Shown: positions 35,976-45,584 of the stretch, piece after piece
Layout of the letters: each line of letters starts with the position of its first letter
Position numbering within the stretch: the stretch's first letter is position 1
Source: an uncultured Lachnospiraceae bacterium
GTDB lineage: Bacteria > Bacillota > Clostridia > Lachnospirales > Lachnospiraceae
Assembly (NCBI GenBank): GCA_947086895.1
Contig: CAMUAR010000017.1
Location: forward strand, 1-59,232
DNA length: 59,232 nt
Direction of reading: 5' to 3'
Made by a program: the position numbers and the translations under genes
The notes under the pieces: generated by a model
Seen by the model: the letters and a program-made list of their open reading frames with translations, nothing else
What the model was told of the DNA's origin: nothing
The model's database searches: none

Positions 35976-36284
35976 ATGGACAAATTAGTATGTAGTTTAT
36001 GTGGATGTGAGAGCAGTCAAAAGAGATTTAAATATAAAGATATCAATGAGCATTTTGAGAAAGCATATCAAATCTGGTGTCCGAGAAATTGCTGTAAAGA
36101 ACAGTATAATCGAAATGTGCCGCAGGGATATGTCTGTAATTGGTGGGATGATTATGGCGGTTGGTACACAGTAGAAAAAAAGCCAAACGTCATTTCCATT
36201 GATGATGCAAGATCCATTCAAAAAGCAAAAATGTTGAGAGATATTGGATTACAAATACTACAGGGAAAGGAAAACATAAAATGA
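35976..36284 (+). CDS. Small cysteine-rich (zinc-binding) hypothetical protein
   Basis: 102 residues. An N-terminal CSLCGCESSQ and a WCPRNCCKEQYN (about residues 6-42) give a possible four- to six-Cys metal site, followed by a Trp-rich stretch (CNWWDDYGGWY). The C-terminus is helical. The start at 35976 has aaagga 9 nt upstream. The stop overlaps the HAD gene start (ATGA), so translation is coupled. I do not recognise a named family. Confidence 0.75.
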   Translation: MDKLVCSLCGCESSQKRFKYKDINEHFEKAYQIWCPRNCCKEQYNRNVPQGYVCNWWDDYGGWYTVEKKPNVISIDDARSIQKAKMLRDIGLQILQGKENIK

Positions 36285-37006
36285 GTATAAAAGCAATTCT
36301 TTTTGATTTGGACGGAACATTGCTGCCAATGGATCAGGATTTATTTACAGAAGGTTATTTTCGGCTGCTGGCAGAAAAAATGGCACCCTATGGGTATGAA
36401 CCTAAGAAACTAATTGATGCAATTTGGTGCGGAACCGCCGCGATGGTAAAGAATAATGGCAGCCGAAGCAACGAGGAAGCGTTCTGGGAAAAATTTATTG
36501 AAATTTATGGCGAGAAAGTAAGATACGATCAAGCACTGTTTGAAGAATTTTATTGCCATGAGTTTCAAAAAGCGAAAGAATTATGTAAATATCAACCACA
36601 ATCTTCGAAAATAATTCAAAAAGTAAAAGAATTAGGGTTTCGGGCTGTATTGGCAACAAATCCTATTTTTCCGGCTGCAGCGACAAAAAGCAGAGTTCAG
36701 TGGGCAGGATTGGATTTGTCCGATTTTGAATGGTACACTGTGTATGAAAATATTGGATTTTGCAAGCCAAATCTTCATTACTACAAAGAAATTGCAGAAC
36801 GGCTGAAATTAAGACCAGAAGAATGTTTGATGGTAGGAAACGATGTGACAGAAGATATGGCAGCAAAAGAGATTGGTATGGAAGTGTTTCTTTTGACGGA
36901 TTGTCTGATCAACAGAGAATCAAAGGATATTCGCCAGTATCCTCACGGAAGTTTTGACGGGCTTTTACAATTTATAATGTCTGCGGCAGCAGAATCTCGG
37001 TTGTAA
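36281..37006 (+). CDS. HAD-family hydrolase
   Basis: 241 residues. Motif I FDLDGTLLP (about 9-17), a Ser/Thr motif II around ATNPIF, and motifs III/IV around MVGNDVTEDMAAKEIGM with the two acidic residues. A helical cap sits between motif I and II (residues ~20-100). It is probably a phosphatase with small-molecule substrate; this cannot be specified by eye. It overlaps the Zn protein gene by 4 bp upstream and the convergent GHKL kinase gene by 35 bp downstream. Confidence 0.9.
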   Translation: MSIKAILFDLDGTLLPMDQDLFTEGYFRLLAEKMAPYGYEPKKLIDAIWCGTAAMVKNNGSRSNEEAFWEKFIEIYGEKVRYDQALFEEFYCHEFQKAKELCKYQPQSSKIIQKVKELGFRAVLATNPIFPAAATKSRVQWAGLDLSDFEWYTVYENIGFCKPNLHYYKEIAERLKLRPEECLMVGNDVTEDMAAKEIGMEVFLLTDCLINRESKDIRQYPHGSFDGLLQFIMSAAAESRL

Positions 37007-37658
37007 ATGCTCCTTCCTCACTGTTGCGCGAAAGATAACCGCCATACCGCGCAACAATTTCATCAATTTTAACAAGCCCAAAACCATGCCCCGCTCCTTT
37101 GGTAGTTTTAAAGAGACCACCGTTCTTTTTTTGTTTTCCGACAGCAGTAAAATTTGTAAAGGACATATAAAGCTGCGTATTTTTCATATCCATATATACT
37201 CGGATCAAACGCTTGTCCTGCGGAAGCGCAAGGGAGGCTTCAATGGCATTATCAAAAAGATTTCCGATAATTACGCACAAATCAAGTTCGGAGATCGTCA
37301 GTGCGACTGGAATATCTGCATCTGCCTTAACAGGGATATTTTTTGCGTGAGCAAGAGAAATTTTGCTGTTGATAATAGCGTCCGTCATTTTATTCCCTGT
37401 TTTAATAACGGTATCTACAGTAGATAAATCTGTATCCAATTTTTCTAAATATTCGCAGATTGCAGCCCAGTCGCCAGCTGCAGCAAAAGCTTTCATCATC
37501 TGAATATGATTGCGGTAATCATGCCGCCAGCCCCGCATTTTCTTATACATATTTTCTACTTCTGCATAATGAGTTTCAATCAGTTCCTTCTGATATGCGG
37601 AAATATGTTTGTTTATTTGTTTTGAAAAAAAGGACATAGATTTTAACTGCCTTTCCAT
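36972..37658 (-). CDS. GHKL histidine kinase lacking a membrane domain
   Basis: 228 residues, the second short kinase of the window. A helical N-terminus leads to KKMRGWRHDYRNHIQMMKAF (phospho-acceptor His in RHDY), the N box reads VIIGNLFDNAIEASLALP, and the G box is GHGFGLVKIDEIVARYGGY. No transmembrane segment is visible. It resembles the 22819-23478 kinase throughout, with the same gene layout. It lies 9 bp after the 162-residue hypothetical gene on the same strand. Its likely partner regulator is at 39829-40527, separated by a repeat array and a DMT transporter gene on the other strand. Confidence 0.9.
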   Translation of the reverse strand: MERQLKSMSFFSKQINKHISAYQKELIETHYAEVENMYKKMRGWRHDYRNHIQMMKAFAAAGDWAAICEYLEKLDTDLSTVDTVIKTGNKMTDAIINSKISLAHAKNIPVKADADIPVALTISELDLCVIIGNLFDNAIEASLALPQDKRLIRVYMDMKNTQLYMSFTNFTAVGKQKKNGGLFKTTKGAGHGFGLVKIDEIVARYGGYLSRNSEEGAFTTEILLPQTL

Positions 37659-37667
37659 ACATAAAAT

Positions 37668-38156
37668 TTACTTCCATAGCCGTATCATACAGCCGCCGTC
37701 ATCACAATGACAAAGCAGCCAATCATAATTTTTTGGGAAAATATAAAAATCTTCCATAAACATCGGATAATCTAACAGAACGGTTTTTATTTCCTGCAAT
37801 CTTCCTTCGTATACCCAGCCGCCATCTACGATAAGATAATATAAGATGCAGGGATCTTTTTCAGGAATGAGAAGATCAATTTTATTAATGTATTCATCCC
37901 AATTTTTCCAGTTTGTTGAAATAAGTTCTGATTGATTTAAGTTGTCTCGAAAGCGAGTCCATAAATATGCAAGCTGAATGGTTGGATATTTTTGATAATT
38001 ACAAAAAGAATAATATAATTTTCGAATTACTTTTTCATGATTATTTTTTGATGTTTCATGAAATTTTGTTCTGTCAATATGGCGCGTTTTTATTATAGCT
38101 TCAATTTCATTGCGCATTTCGTAACGTATACTGCGGCTTTCTGTATGATCGATCAT
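37668..38156 (-). CDS. Hypothetical protein (162 aa)
   Basis: A 162-residue soluble protein with an Arg-rich N-terminus and aromatic-rich middle (WTRFRDNLNQSELI, WKNWDEYINKIDLL). The C-terminal half reads as a beta-alpha fold ending in YDWLLCHCDDGGCMIRLWK. It is translated just before the GHKL kinase (9-bp gap), so the two are co-expressed and may act together. No family recognised. Confidence 0.7.
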   Translation of the reverse strand: MIDHTESRSIRYEMRNEIEAIIKTRHIDRTKFHETSKNNHEKVIRKLYYSFCNYQKYPTIQLAYLWTRFRDNLNQSELISTNWKNWDEYINKIDLLIPEKDPCILYYLIVDGGWVYEGRLQEIKTVLLDYPMFMEDFYIFPKNYDWLLCHCDDGGCMIRLWK

Positions 38157-38193
38157 AATTTAGCTTCTTTCAGAAAATATTTCTTTTTGCAAG

Positions 38194-38545
38194 TATTATA
38201 CCATATCGTTCCGATATGGTTCCCTGCGGGGCATGCGCATGATTCGCAAAGGAAGATGTCCTCCCTTTGGTCGGACGCGAATCAGCGCGGTATAATATCG
38301 AAAGATATTATACCATATCGTTCCGATATGGTTCCCTGCGGGGCATGCACACGATTCGCCAAGGACGATGCTCTTCCTTCGGTCGAGCGCGAATCGGCGC
38401 GGTATAATATCGAAAGATATTATACCATATCGTTCCGATATGGTTCCCTGCGGGGCATGCACACGATTCGCCAAGGACGATGCTCTTCCTTCGGTCGAGC
38501 GCGAATCGGCGCGGTATAATATCGAAAGATATTATACCATATCGT
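38194..38545. repeat. Hairpin-repeat family, copy D: tandem array of 112-bp units
   Basis: Two identical 112-bp units (38289-38400 and 38401-38512) are preceded by a diverged unit (38194-38288) and closed by a final hairpin (38513-38538). Each unit has GGTATAATATC/GATATTATACC (loop gaaa), CCATATCG/CGATATGG, TTCCCTGCGGGGCATG, and a GATTCGC/GCGAATC stem holding about 30 nt. It lies in the intergenic space before the DMT transporter. Confidence 0.95.
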
Positions 38546-38844
38546 TTTAAGATGCTCAAAGCAAAACTTTAAAAAAGTGTTGTGATAATTGACATTACAT
38601 TACAAACTATGTAAAATAAAGCTGATAAACAGTACATAGAAAACGCAAGTTTATTTGGCAATTTACGAGAATCCAAATGCGGATTGCTCTATAAGAAGAA
38701 ATATCCATTATATTTTAGATGATAAATTCCTTCGTGTGCAGAACACAACGGAATAAGAAATTGTCTTGATTACACTGGAAGATTTAGAGACCAGTACAGA
38801 GAAGTATCTGAATATATTAGAGAATAGAAAGGAATTTTCAAAAG

Positions 38845-39732
38845 ATGCTGGTTGAAATAAAACAGGGAAAATCTATATTTTTCGCAGTTCTTGCCGCCGC
38901 TCTTTATGCGGTGAGTTCTCCGCTTTCAAAGCTGCTGCTTGAAAAACTTACGCCCACGATGCTTGCCGCTTTACTCTATCTTGGTGCTGGAACGGGCTTG
39001 GTTATTGTGGGAGCTATACAGAAAAAAACAAGCGCTGTTCAAAAAGAAAAACCATTGACAAAAAAGGAACTGCCCTATACCGTAGGTATGATTGTATTGG
39101 ATATTCTGGCTCCGATTTCTCTGATGGCTGGTCTGACAATGACGACTGCTGCAAATGCTTCTCTGCTAAATAATTTTGAGATTGTTGCGACCAGCATAAT
39201 TGCCTTATGTGTTTTTAAAGAAAAAATTTCGAAGCGTCTCTGGATTGGTATTCTGCTTGTAACCATTGCAAGCGTATTGCTTTCCATTGAAGATTTAAGC
39301 AGTTTTTCATTTTCTGTCGGATCGATTTTTGTGCTGTTGGCTTGTGTATTTTGGGGGCTTGAAAATAATTGTACTAAAAAACTTTCCTCTAAAAATCCTC
39401 TTGAAGTTGTGGTGATCAAAGGTTTTGGTTCAGGGATTGGTTCTTTTATGATCGCTGTAATAATCAAAGAATTTTCCTTTGATTTTTGGTATGTAATTTT
39501 TGCTTTGCTGCTTGGTTTTGTAGCCTATGGATTAAGTATTTTCTTTTATATTTATGCACAGAGATATCTTGGAGCGGCGAAAACAAGTGTTTACTATGCA
39601 ATATCTCCGTTTATTGGAACTGCATTATCGCTGGTGATTTTTAGGGAAATACCTTCCGTATTATTTTTAATTGCTCTTGCTGTTATGATTGCAGGAACCT
39701 GCGTTGTATCAAAGGACAATCAAATGGAGTGA
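38845..39732 (+). CDS. DMT superfamily (EamA) transporter
   Basis: 295-residue inner-membrane protein with ten predicted helices in two EamA repeats: ~10-130 (LAAALYAVSSPLSKLLLEKL) and ~155-290 (ACVFWGLENNCTKKL, VYYAISPFIGTALSLV). Members export metabolites such as amino acids or nucleotide precursors; the substrate is unknown. aaaggaatt lies 10 nt before the start. Upstream, 38551-38844 holds no convincing gene. Confidence 0.93.
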   Translation: MLVEIKQGKSIFFAVLAAALYAVSSPLSKLLLEKLTPTMLAALLYLGAGTGLVIVGAIQKKTSAVQKEKPLTKKELPYTVGMIVLDILAPISLMAGLTMTTAANASLLNNFEIVATSIIALCVFKEKISKRLWIGILLVTIASVLLSIEDLSSFSFSVGSIFVLLACVFWGLENNCTKKLSSKNPLEVVVIKGFGSGIGSFMIAVIIKEFSFDFWYVIFALLLGFVAYGLSIFFYIYAQRYLGAAKTSVYYAISPFIGTALSLVIFREIPSVLFLIALAVMIAGTCVVSKDNQME

Positions 39733-39828
39733 GAACTATAGCAAAATATTCGAACGGTTAGCGTGTATTTAAAAACGATAAATATTGTCAGAGCATGTCT
39801 GAAAACTTATTCCTGCGTTTTGCACGCC

Positions 39829-40527
39829 CTAGAAATATTGGATAAAAGCGCGGTTGAGCGGTTCATAACAGCCGCGTGGAAGCGGTATGGAGCATCCTCC
39901 TTCTAAAACAGCCTCTGTTTTGGTGATTTTTCGAATATAGCGCATATTTACAATATACGAGCGTCCTGTTCGAAAGAAACTTTCATCTAATTTTTTTTGC
40001 AGGGCGGAAAGCGTCATTTTTGCTGTTACTTCTTCGGATGCATGAATTGTAATATAATTGGAGCGCACTTCAATAAAACGGATTTCGTAGAGAGGAATCC
40101 GAACCATTCCATCCGGCAGATTAAGAAAAAGCGCAGCTTCATTTTTCTTCAGTTTTTCGCGCGCCCGGTCAAGAACAGAGAAAAGTTTTTCTTTGTGAAC
40201 AGGTTTTAAAATATAATGCAGTGCTTCCACATCATAGCCGTCCGCAATATAGTCGTTATAACCTGTGATAAAAACAATCTGAATTTCACGGTTTGTCTGA
40301 CGGATTTTTTTTGCAAGCTCCACGCCGTTCATTTGTTCCATCTCAATATCAAGCAGCAGAATATCATAATATTTATTATCTTCATAGTGAAAAAGAAAAT
40401 TTTCTGCACACGAAAAACAATCTGTGAAAACTGTAATATTTGTTGTTTCAGCCCATAATTTTACAAGCGAAACAATATATTCTGAATCGGTTGGGTTGTC
40501 ATCACAAACTGCAATTCGGTATTCCAT
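39829..40527 (-). CDS. LytTR-family response regulator
   Basis: 232 residues. Receiver domain: AVCDDNPTDSEYI, phospho-acceptor in ILLLDIEMEQMNGVELAK, HYILKPVHKEKL. LytTR domain from about 140: IPLYEIRFIEVRSNYITIHA and SYIVNMRYIRKITKTEAVLE. It is the paralogue of the 23525-24229 regulator and the likely partner of the 36972-37658 kinase. Start with caggagaaa 8 nt upstream. The small membrane protein gene at 40635-41030 lies just upstream on the same strand. Confidence 0.93.
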   Translation of the reverse strand: MEYRIAVCDDNPTDSEYIVSLVKLWAETTNITVFTDCFSCAENFLFHYEDNKYYDILLLDIEMEQMNGVELAKKIRQTNREIQIVFITGYNDYIADGYDVEALHYILKPVHKEKLFSVLDRAREKLKKNEAALFLNLPDGMVRIPLYEIRFIEVRSNYITIHASEEVTAKMTLSALQKKLDESFFRTGRSYIVNMRYIRKITKTEAVLEGGCSIPLPRGCYEPLNRAFIQYF

Positions 40528-40634
40528 CCTTGTTTCTCCTGCTTTCTTTTATTTTTTGACAATGAAAAAAATAGTTGGTTTTTATACGGGAAAGGTATGG
40601 GCGCGGCGGGTAAGTCAATAAATGCTCAGTAAAG

Positions 40635-41030
40635 TTAAAAAAGACGATTGATCAGACTGTCAAATCCCTGTATAACTAGAGACAAAACACCCCATTGCGA
40701 GCCGAATATCATCCAGAAAAGAATTACTTGTTCTGCCGCAGGATAATCGCCTTTCCAACAGAAATATATCACTAGAAAAGTTCCAGGAATCGCGGCAATT
40801 GTGGTAATTACAATACCAGTATATCCAAGGTATGTAAGTTTTCCCAGATCGCGCCGGTCGATATCTTTTTCACATTGAAAAGCCGTAAACAACCGCTGAT
40901 AATATGTTCTTGCCGGAAATGCTTTTATAAATTTATGCCCGCCGCGGTAATTTCGGTACTCGCATCCGGCGGACAATAGCGTGTAATTACAAAAAACAGA
41001 AAAGATTATTTTAATAATAAGTAGAAGCAT
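40635..41030 (-). CDS. Small membrane protein of unknown function
   Basis: 131 residues with about three membrane helices: a N-terminal one (LLLIIKIIFSVFCNYTLL), one at ~75-95 (GIVITTIAAIPGTFLVIYFC), and one at ~100-120 (VILFWMIFGSQWGVLSLVI). A basic, aromatic stretch (RNYRGGHKFIKAFPART) lies after the first helix on the presumed cytoplasmic side. It lies 107 bp upstream of a LytTR regulator, so a role in that signalling locus is possible. No family recognised. Confidence 0.7.
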   Translation of the reverse strand: MLLLIIKIIFSVFCNYTLLSAGCEYRNYRGGHKFIKAFPARTYYQRLFTAFQCEKDIDRRDLGKLTYLGYTGIVITTIAAIPGTFLVIYFCWKGDYPAAEQVILFWMIFGSQWGVLSLVIQGFDSLINRLF

Positions 41031-41175
41031 GATTTCTCACTTTCTGTTATCTTGGCTGCGAAAAGAAATCTGTTTTAAAAATTTCTAATAGAGTTTCAAT
41101 GTATAATATACAATGTATGTTTATTTAATACAAGCATTTTGTTTTTGAAATTCTGTTTTTAAAATTTTTTGTTTA

Positions 41176-41204
41176 TTGACAACTTGTTTGCTTGTTGATA
41201 TATT
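41176..41204 (+). promoter_or_regulatory. Predicted promoter of the GNAT gene
   Basis: Consensus TTGACA (41176-41181), 17-bp spacer, TATATT (41199-41204), about 110 bp before the start codon. Confidence 0.55.
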
Positions 41205-41312
41205 GAAAGCAATTTAATAAAAATAACGTCATTTTACAAGTTTTTTAAGCTTGAAAATGGATGTAATGATAATTGAATGATATAAAAATTTATTTAATAA
41301 TGGGAAGAGTGT

Positions 41313-42197
41313 ATGTGTAAAATTGTAAAAGATTATCGCGATAATATGATATTGCGGCAGAGTTTTAATGAACTGGCAAAAAAGACGTTTGGTCTTGATT
41401 TTGAGGACTGGTATCAGAATGGTTTTTGGAGCGATTATTATAATCCGTATTCGATTGTAGAAGATCATAGAGTAATTGCAAATGTATCTGTAAATAAAAC
41501 AGATATGATTTTAAGTGGAACCAAATCAGCAGACGAAAGAACGTTAAAACATTTTTTGCAGCTTGGAACAGTAATGACAGAAGAGTCATGCCGAAATCGG
41601 GGGTATATTCGGATTTTGATGGAGGAAATTGAAAAAGACTACGCGAAACAGGATGGAATTTATCTTTTTGCCAATGACAGCGTGCTTAAATTCTATCCAA
41701 AATTCGGTTTTGATAAGGCTTTGGAGTATCAGTATTCCAAAGAAATTTCCAATACTGGAGAATGCCAGTTTGACAAAATTTCAATGAACTGCCATAGAGA
41801 TTGGAAGAAACTGTTGGATGCGATGGAACATAATGTTTTTCAGTGCCGTTTTTCTATGGCAGGCAACAAAGGGCTTATTATGTTTTATGTGACAAAGTTT
41901 ATGCAGGAATGCGTTTATTATAATACAGAAAGTGACACATATCTTATCGCGGAAATGGATGGAGAAACTATTTTTCTGCACAATATATTTTCCAGTACTC
42001 TGAAAAGTTTAAGCGATGTAACTGTACTTTTGGGAAAAGAAATCAAAAAGGTGACGCTTGGTTTTGTTCCAATGGAAACGGATGGTTACACGCCGTTGGA
42101 ATATTATGAGGACGACTGCACTTTTTTTGTCAAAGGCAACAGTATGGATATTTTTCATAAGGAAAAATTGAGAATTCCGTCGTTGTCACACGCTTGA
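41313..42197 (+). CDS. GNAT-type N-acetyltransferase (putative)
   Basis: 294 residues. The acetyl-CoA-binding region reads LGTVMTEESCRNRGYIRILM (residues ~88-107), with R-x-x-G-Y, then YLFANDSVLKFYPKFGFDKA, typical of GNATs. The C-terminal ~130 residues are a separate beta-rich part with no clear match, possibly a second degenerate acetyltransferase-like domain. Start with gggaagag about 3 nt upstream. It converges with the nucleotidyltransferase gene and overlaps it by 12 bp. Confidence 0.8.
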   Translation: MCKIVKDYRDNMILRQSFNELAKKTFGLDFEDWYQNGFWSDYYNPYSIVEDHRVIANVSVNKTDMILSGTKSADERTLKHFLQLGTVMTEESCRNRGYIRILMEEIEKDYAKQDGIYLFANDSVLKFYPKFGFDKALEYQYSKEISNTGECQFDKISMNCHRDWKKLLDAMEHNVFQCRFSMAGNKGLIMFYVTKFMQECVYYNTESDTYLIAEMDGETIFLHNIFSSTLKSLSDVTVLLGKEIKKVTLGFVPMETDGYTPLEYYEDDCTFFVKGNSMDIFHKEKLRIPSLSHA

Positions 42198-43232
42198 CAA
42201 AGTTCTTTTGTACCCTTTTACAATCCGCTCGTTTACATCCATTCGGAATTCATTAATTTTTTTGTAATCCGGGGTTTCCGGCAGCGATGTATTGTCCGCG
42301 GCATACTTTAGCCGTTTTTCGTATTCATTTAACAAGTCGTAAAATGCGGAAATAGGCTGGCGGTTTTGATCCAGCCATTCCCCGTTTCGGATTCCCATCA
42401 GCAGCTGATGTTCTGCCGCGCGGTAAGTGATAATTTCCTCTTTTTCTAAAAGATCAATACACATGATATAAAGACGGATTAAATGCGCCATATGTTTGCC
42501 AAGTTGATCGTGGCTGATGGCGCGTTCGTTTCTCCTGCCGATTTTATTGTAGCTGCTTACAATCGCCTTCATCTCGTTCCACATTCCAGCCCAGTCCCGC
42601 AGCGGGTAATGATTTAAATGAACATCCATAAAGATTTCGCTGTTGTAATCTTCCTGCGCAGACACGTCAATATATAAGTTGATATCGCTGTCCTCATGCG
42701 GAAAATATCTGTTTTTAAAATCGTATTTTGCATTTTGGATGCTTTTTAAAATATATTCTTCTCTGTGCGTCTGGCTGGTTTGTCTTGCAGATTTGTTTTC
42801 CATTCTGCGAAGCTGCTGTGAGCTGTAGCCTCCAAAGGTATGAATGCAGATTTTGGAGAGAAATATTTTCCGGTTATCCAACAGTTCTTTTCCAATATCC
42901 GACAGATAAAAGTAATGTTCTGGCTTACAGCCTAAAAGTTCAATTGTGTTTGGATTGTTTGATGTAAGCAGCGGAATTATTTTGTTAAACGAATAGATTG
43001 TTGTATCTGTTGCGGTATCTGTCACCTGCTCAAAATCTGTACCAAGCAGAATTTCCTCTTTTGGATTTTGTGCAATTCCGCGCACGTCCAAATCTGAAGT
43101 TTCCTGTTCCATACCATAGGCGTGACTTCCTCCAAGTGTAAGCAGTATCATCTGACTGCCGAGGTTTTTATTATCCCTTAAGAAGTGGTATGGTTTTGTC
43201 TTTAACATCTGTTTGATTTGTTCTATTTTCAT
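42186..43232 (-). CDS. Nucleotidyltransferase of the RlaP/YcgL type (Pol beta superfamily)
   Basis: 348 residues. The N-terminal catalytic core has the Pol-beta-fold hallmark GGSHAYGMEQETSDLDVRG (about residues 30-48, with two catalytic Asp in DLD). The central SSQQLRRMENKS and the C-terminal helical region (HDQLGKHMAHLIRLYIMC) match the family. Start taken as ATG at 43232 (MKIEQIKQML), because the upstream in-frame start (43277) is TTG without Shine-Dalgarno. Function probably involves nucleotidyl transfer to RNA or protein; the target is unknown. Confidence 0.88.
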   Translation of the reverse strand: MKIEQIKQMLKTKPYHFLRDNKNLGSQMILLTLGGSHAYGMEQETSDLDVRGIAQNPKEEILLGTDFEQVTDTATDTTIYSFNKIIPLLTSNNPNTIELLGCKPEHYFYLSDIGKELLDNRKIFLSKICIHTFGGYSSQQLRRMENKSARQTSQTHREEYILKSIQNAKYDFKNRYFPHEDSDINLYIDVSAQEDYNSEIFMDVHLNHYPLRDWAGMWNEMKAIVSSYNKIGRRNERAISHDQLGKHMAHLIRLYIMCIDLLEKEEIITYRAAEHQLLMGIRNGEWLDQNRQPISAFYDLLNEYEKRLKYAADNTSLPETPDYKKINEFRMDVNERIVKGYKRTLSSV

Positions 43233-43471
43233 AATATTATTTTTTCCCTTTTTCGATTTTTTTACTGTTGTCTCCAAAGAATTTTACATTATTTTGTAAA
43301 ATGATTTGTATCTGATTTTTATAACTTTTCTGTTGGTCTGTAACATAGACGAAAATACTTTTTATAAACAATCGGACTTATATAAAATTTAATAACTGTA
43401 TGGTAATATAACTTTATCACTGTTTTTGCCAAGTGTCAAAAACATTTTATGTTTTGTGCCGCCTGTGTTTC

Positions 43472-43537
43472 TACGTTTATCCCCCAAAAAAGATAGTTCG
43501 TCCCCAAAAAGAAAAAAAACGAATTTTGTAGTATAAT
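43472..43537 (+). promoter_or_regulatory. LytTR-type direct repeat and -10 box upstream of the broken exporter gene
   Basis: TACGTTTAT (43472-43480) and ATAGTTCGT (43493-43501), each followed by CCCC and an A run, are 21 bp apart. A consensus TATAAT (43532-43537) lies 30 bp further on. This matches the geometry at 19930-19997 and LytTR-site patterns. Confidence 0.55.
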
Positions 43538-43647
43538 ACATAAAAGTAACTATTTAAAAACATGATTTGTATTTTTGACAAGCGAAAATAATGATTTGTA
43601 TCATGTATTCGGTACGATTTTTTACAGGATACAGGAAAGGGGCAGTT

Positions 43648-45486
43648 GTGAAATCGGAAAAAAAACAAAAACCAAAATATAATATGTGGCAGAATACTGT
43701 ATATTATATTTCGTTTGCATGGAAAGAAAAAGAAAAAAAGGTAATTTTTTTAAGTTTGATTTTTGCATGTTTTGTTATACTTAACAATCTTGTAAATCTT
43801 CTGGTATCGCCAGCCATTTTATCTGTTGTTGAGAAAAGGGAGCCAATGTCAAAATTGATTGTTACCATTTTAGGCTTTACTGGGACGCTTATATTTTGTT
43901 CCGCAGGTCTGTCTTATATTGGCACGAATCTGCCTTATGGAAGAATCAGTGTACGCATGGCAGTTCTGAAACATTTAAATCAAAAGACATTGACAACATC
44001 CTACCCAAATGTAAACAATGATGCGTTTATTAAACTTGTTGCGAAGTGCAAGACAATCACCAGCGACAATGATAAAGCAACGGAGGCAATCTGGGGAACT
44101 TTGACAATATTGCTGCACGATGGAATATGCTTTATTATTTATCTGTTTCTTTTATCGTCCATAAGTCCTCTGATGCTTTTTGTGGTTTTGGCGACGACAA
44201 GTGTAGGTTATTTTGTAAGCAGATATGTAAATGGCTATGAGTATCGGCATCGGGATGAACTTGCAGGTTATGAAAAACGGATGTGGTACATCAGCAACAG
44301 GGCAGGAAATTACAGCACGGCAAAAGATATCCGTATTTTTGGCATAAGGTCATGGCTCGCAGAGTTGGGAGAACAGGCAGTCGGAGCTTATACAGCGTTT
44401 TGGAAGCGCGCGGAAGGAGTCTATATCTGGGCGAGAATTACAGATCTTATCCTTACTTTTTTAAGAAATGGAATCGCCTATTTTTATCTGATACGGCTTG
44501 TGATTGCGGGGGAGCTGACAACAGCAGAGTTTTTACTATATTTTTCTGCCGTGGGAGGTTTTACGGTGTGGGTGTGCGGTATTTTGAGAAGTTTTGCCGA
44601 GCTGCATCGGCACAGCCTTGATCTTTCAACGGTGCGGGAATGTCTGGAGTATCCAGAACTGTTTCAGTTTGAAAATGGAGAAAAAGAAGAAAGTACAGAT
44701 ATGACATACAGTGATAAAAATAATCTTTCTGCATTGTATGAAATCCGTCTGGAAAATGTGTCGTTCCGCTATCCAGGTTCAGAAAAGGATGTTTTATCAG
44801 GGATCAATCTCACGCTGCATCCGGGGGAGAAACTTGCTGTTGTAGGTGTAAATGGCGCGGGAAAAACAACGCTTGTCCGGTTGATCTGCGGGCTGTACGA
44901 TCCGACAGAAGGACGGGTGCTTTTGAACGGAAAGGATATCCGCAGTTATAACCGAAGAGATTACTATAAATTATTTTCAGCAGTATTTCAAAATTTTAGT
45001 ATTCTGGCAGGTACTATTGCCGTCAACGTCGCTCAGACAGAGGATGAGATTGATCTTGACCGGGTGAAAAAGTGTCTAGATGAAGCGGGTCTAAAACAAA
45101 AGATTGAATCGTTTCGCGATCAGTATAATACGCTTTTGAATCGTGAAGTGTACGAGGAGGCAGTGGAACTTTCGGGCGGTGAACTGTAGCGGCTGATGTT
45201 AGCAAGAGCGCTGTATAAAAATTCGCCGATTGTTGTGCTGGATGAGCCGACTGCGGCGCTTGACCCTATTGCGGAGGCAGAAATTTATGAAAAATTTAAT
45301 GAAATTGTGGAAGATAAAACTGCGATCTATATCAGCCACAGGCTTTCTTCCTGCCGGTTCTGCGATAATATTGTAGTTTTCGACCAGGGAAAAATTGTGC
45401 AGCAGGGCAGTCATGATGAGCTTGTCGCAGATCAGAATGGGAAATATTATGAGTTATGGCATGCTCAGGCACAATATTATATATAG
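43648..45486 (+). pseudogene. ABC exporter half-transporter interrupted by an amber codon
   Basis: The complete frame would give 612 residues: membrane domain (~1-320), then ATPase with Walker A GVNGAGKTTLVRLICG, the signature LSGGEL, Walker B IVVLDEPTAALDP and YISHRLSSCRFC. The in-frame TAG (45187-45189) falls where paralogues have CAG: the exporter at 17996 reads LSGGELQKLMLARAL, and here the sequence is LSGGEL-stop-RLMLARAL. One C-to-T change explains it. No other damage is visible, so it is recent, suppressed, or a sequencing error. The start is GTG at 43648 with aaagggg 6 nt upstream, not ATG at 43591. Unlike the 16-20 kb locus, no partner half-transporter is adjacent. Confidence 0.85.
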
Positions 45487-45555
45487 AAATTTCTTTCAAA
45501 ATTAAGGAATAAAAACTTATTTTATAAATTAAGAAATCATAATGTTATCCAGCGC

Positions 45556-45584
45556 AAAGGCAGACCACAGCAGGTCTGCCTTTT
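45556..45584 (+). terminator. Terminator after the exporter pseudogene
   Basis: Arms AAAGGCAGACC and GGTCTGCCTTT, loop acagca, followed by a T, 70 bp after the stop codon. Confidence 0.75.

Noticed and set aside
38194..38545. CRISPR array
   Set aside because: Repeats are 112 bp, contiguous, with no unique spacers, and no cas genes are in the window.
38058..38559. Overlapping ORFs across the 112-bp repeat array on both strands
   Set aside because: They repeat the array sequence, lack ribosome sites and overlap the real 37668-38156 gene.
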